From IMG/VR virus record IMGVR_UViG_3300021357_000012, positions 1 through 23,249 of that record: a stretch of 23,249 nucleotides of DNA; one strand, given 5' to 3'. This document shows, in pieces, positions 22,621 to 23,249 of this stretch (positions are counted from its first letter, which is position 1; the number at the start of each line of letters is the position of its first letter). The notes beneath the pieces were generated by a model. It saw only the letters and a program-made list of their open reading frames with translations. It ran no database searches and had not been told where the DNA came from. The position numbers and the translations under genes were made by a program. This DNA is from a virus.

Positions 22621-23249
22621 GGGCCGCTGATTACGCGCTAGCCTATGCGGCGAAACGAATCGGGTACTACGCGCCAGCCGACCCGCTCCCTGGGTCTGAG
22701 GCTGGACGCTGGATGGCCGAGAAAACCGGGGAACCGTGGCTGGCAGGGCCATCCTGGTCGATCTGGTGGTGCATGTGCTACGCGTCCATGTGCGTCTACG
22801 AAGCGGGTGGCCAACTGCCCGGCGGCCCGTCATATAACTGCCAGTACACCGTTAACGCGGCGCGACGCGAGGGACGACTCGTTGACAAGTCTGACACCCA
22901 ACCGGGCGATCTCGCAATGTTCGACTGGGACGGCGGCCGCGTAGACCACGTGGGCATCATCGAACGCGTCTACTCCTGGGGAGTTCAAACCATCGAAGGC
23001 AACACCTCGCCGGGCACACGCGGCTCACAGCGCGCAGGCAACGGCACCTACCGTCGCACCCGCTCATGGGTTGACGTGAAATACGTGGTCCGCCCCTACT
23101 ATCCGCAGGACAACGGCACCAGGCCAGCTTCCCGGTCGGATAAGCCCGCGAAGCTGGATGTGGACGGCTGGTGGGGTTCAGACACCACACGCGGCTTGCA
23201 ATACATCAACAGGCATAAACCGGACGGCGTGGTGTCATCACAGCCAGTC
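22617..23249 (+). CDS. CHAP-domain endolysin (partial, runs off the window)
   Basis: The frame is open for 211 codons to the end of the window. AAGGAGG (22602-22608) lies before the ATG. The protein has no signal peptide. Residues 5-160 form a CHAP (cysteine, histidine-dependent amidohydrolase/peptidase) domain: the nucleophile is probably Cys52 in WSIWWC (C54 and C59 are close alternatives), the base is His111 in RVDHVGIIE, and Glu127/Asn129 lie in TIEGN. An Arg/Ser/Pro linker leads to a wall-binding module with LDVDGWWGSDTTRGLQ (180-195) and DGVVSSQ (203-209), a unit typical of actinobacterial phage lysins. It cleaves peptidoglycan peptide bonds or the amide to release progeny. A holin is expected downstream. 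Confidence 0.92.
   Translation, partial: MRAADYALAYAAKRIGYYAPADPLPGSEAGRWMAEKTGEPWLAGPSWSIWWCMCYASMCVYEAGGQLPGGPSYNCQYTVNAARREGRLVDKSDTQPGDLAMFDWDGGRVDHVGIIERVYSWGVQTIEGNTSPGTRGSQRAGNGTYRRTRSWVDVKYVVRPYYPQDNGTRPASRSDKPAKLDVDGWWGSDTTRGLQYINRHKPDGVVSSQPV

Overview
The window is a contiguous piece of a temperate, long-tailed (siphovirus-type) phage or prophage of a Gram-positive, moderately high-GC host, most likely an actinobacterium (Bifidobacterium/Actinomyces-like). The host is inferred from three things. The genome is GC-rich with strong AAGGAGG-type ribosome binding sites. The endolysin is a CHAP enzyme with an actinobacterial-phage type wall-binding module. The set VapE primase, VRR-NUC nuclease, SNF2 helicase and a Zn/HTH protein ahead of the terminase is common in actinophages. 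Both ends of the window cut through genes (the VapE-type protein on the left, the endolysin on the right). No integrase, repressor, holin, tRNA or CRISPR array is visible.

Layout. (1) 1-4260, end of the early/replication module: VapE-type primase-helicase (partial), an AT-rich origin-like region with eight copies of an octamer, VRR-NUC nuclease, SNF2-type helicase, two small unknown proteins and a zinc-ribbon/HTH protein, closed by a strong terminator (4277-4307). (2) 4308-4608, a 300-base gene-free region full of palindromes and hairpins just ahead of the terminase genes; it is a good candidate for the packaging (cos/pac) and late-promoter region. (3) 4609-10849, packaging and head: small and large terminase, portal, minor capsid protein, scaffold, major capsid protein and a small Pro/Glu/Lys-rich protein. 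A 16-bp hairpin at 10861-10899 follows. (4) 10928-12999, head-tail joining and tail tube: four small connector/completion proteins and the major tail protein. (5) 13025-13695, the tail assembly chaperone pair made by a -1 frameshift at CCCAAAA. (6) 13692-14087, a lipoprotein gene on the opposite strand, wedged between the chaperones and the tape measure gene. (7) 14118-22434, tape measure, distal tail protein, tail-associated protein, fibre-like protein and a probable receptor-binding or tip protein, then a second terminator (22451-22482). (8) 22507-end, start of the lysis cassette: a 37-residue peptide and a CHAP endolysin.

The genes form a standard pathway. Replication proteins copy the genome and the terminase recognises and cuts it. 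The portal, scaffold and capsid proteins build the head, and connectors join it to a tail whose length is set by the 1101-residue tape measure. The endolysin degrades the wall at the end of infection. The minus-strand lipoprotein, with lower GC than its neighbours, looks like a 'moron' expressed from the lysogen, possibly for superinfection exclusion. The least explained parts are the octamer/palindrome region near 1028-1254, the palindrome array at 4325-4504, the antisense lipoprotein, and the exact 27-residue repeats in the tape measure protein.
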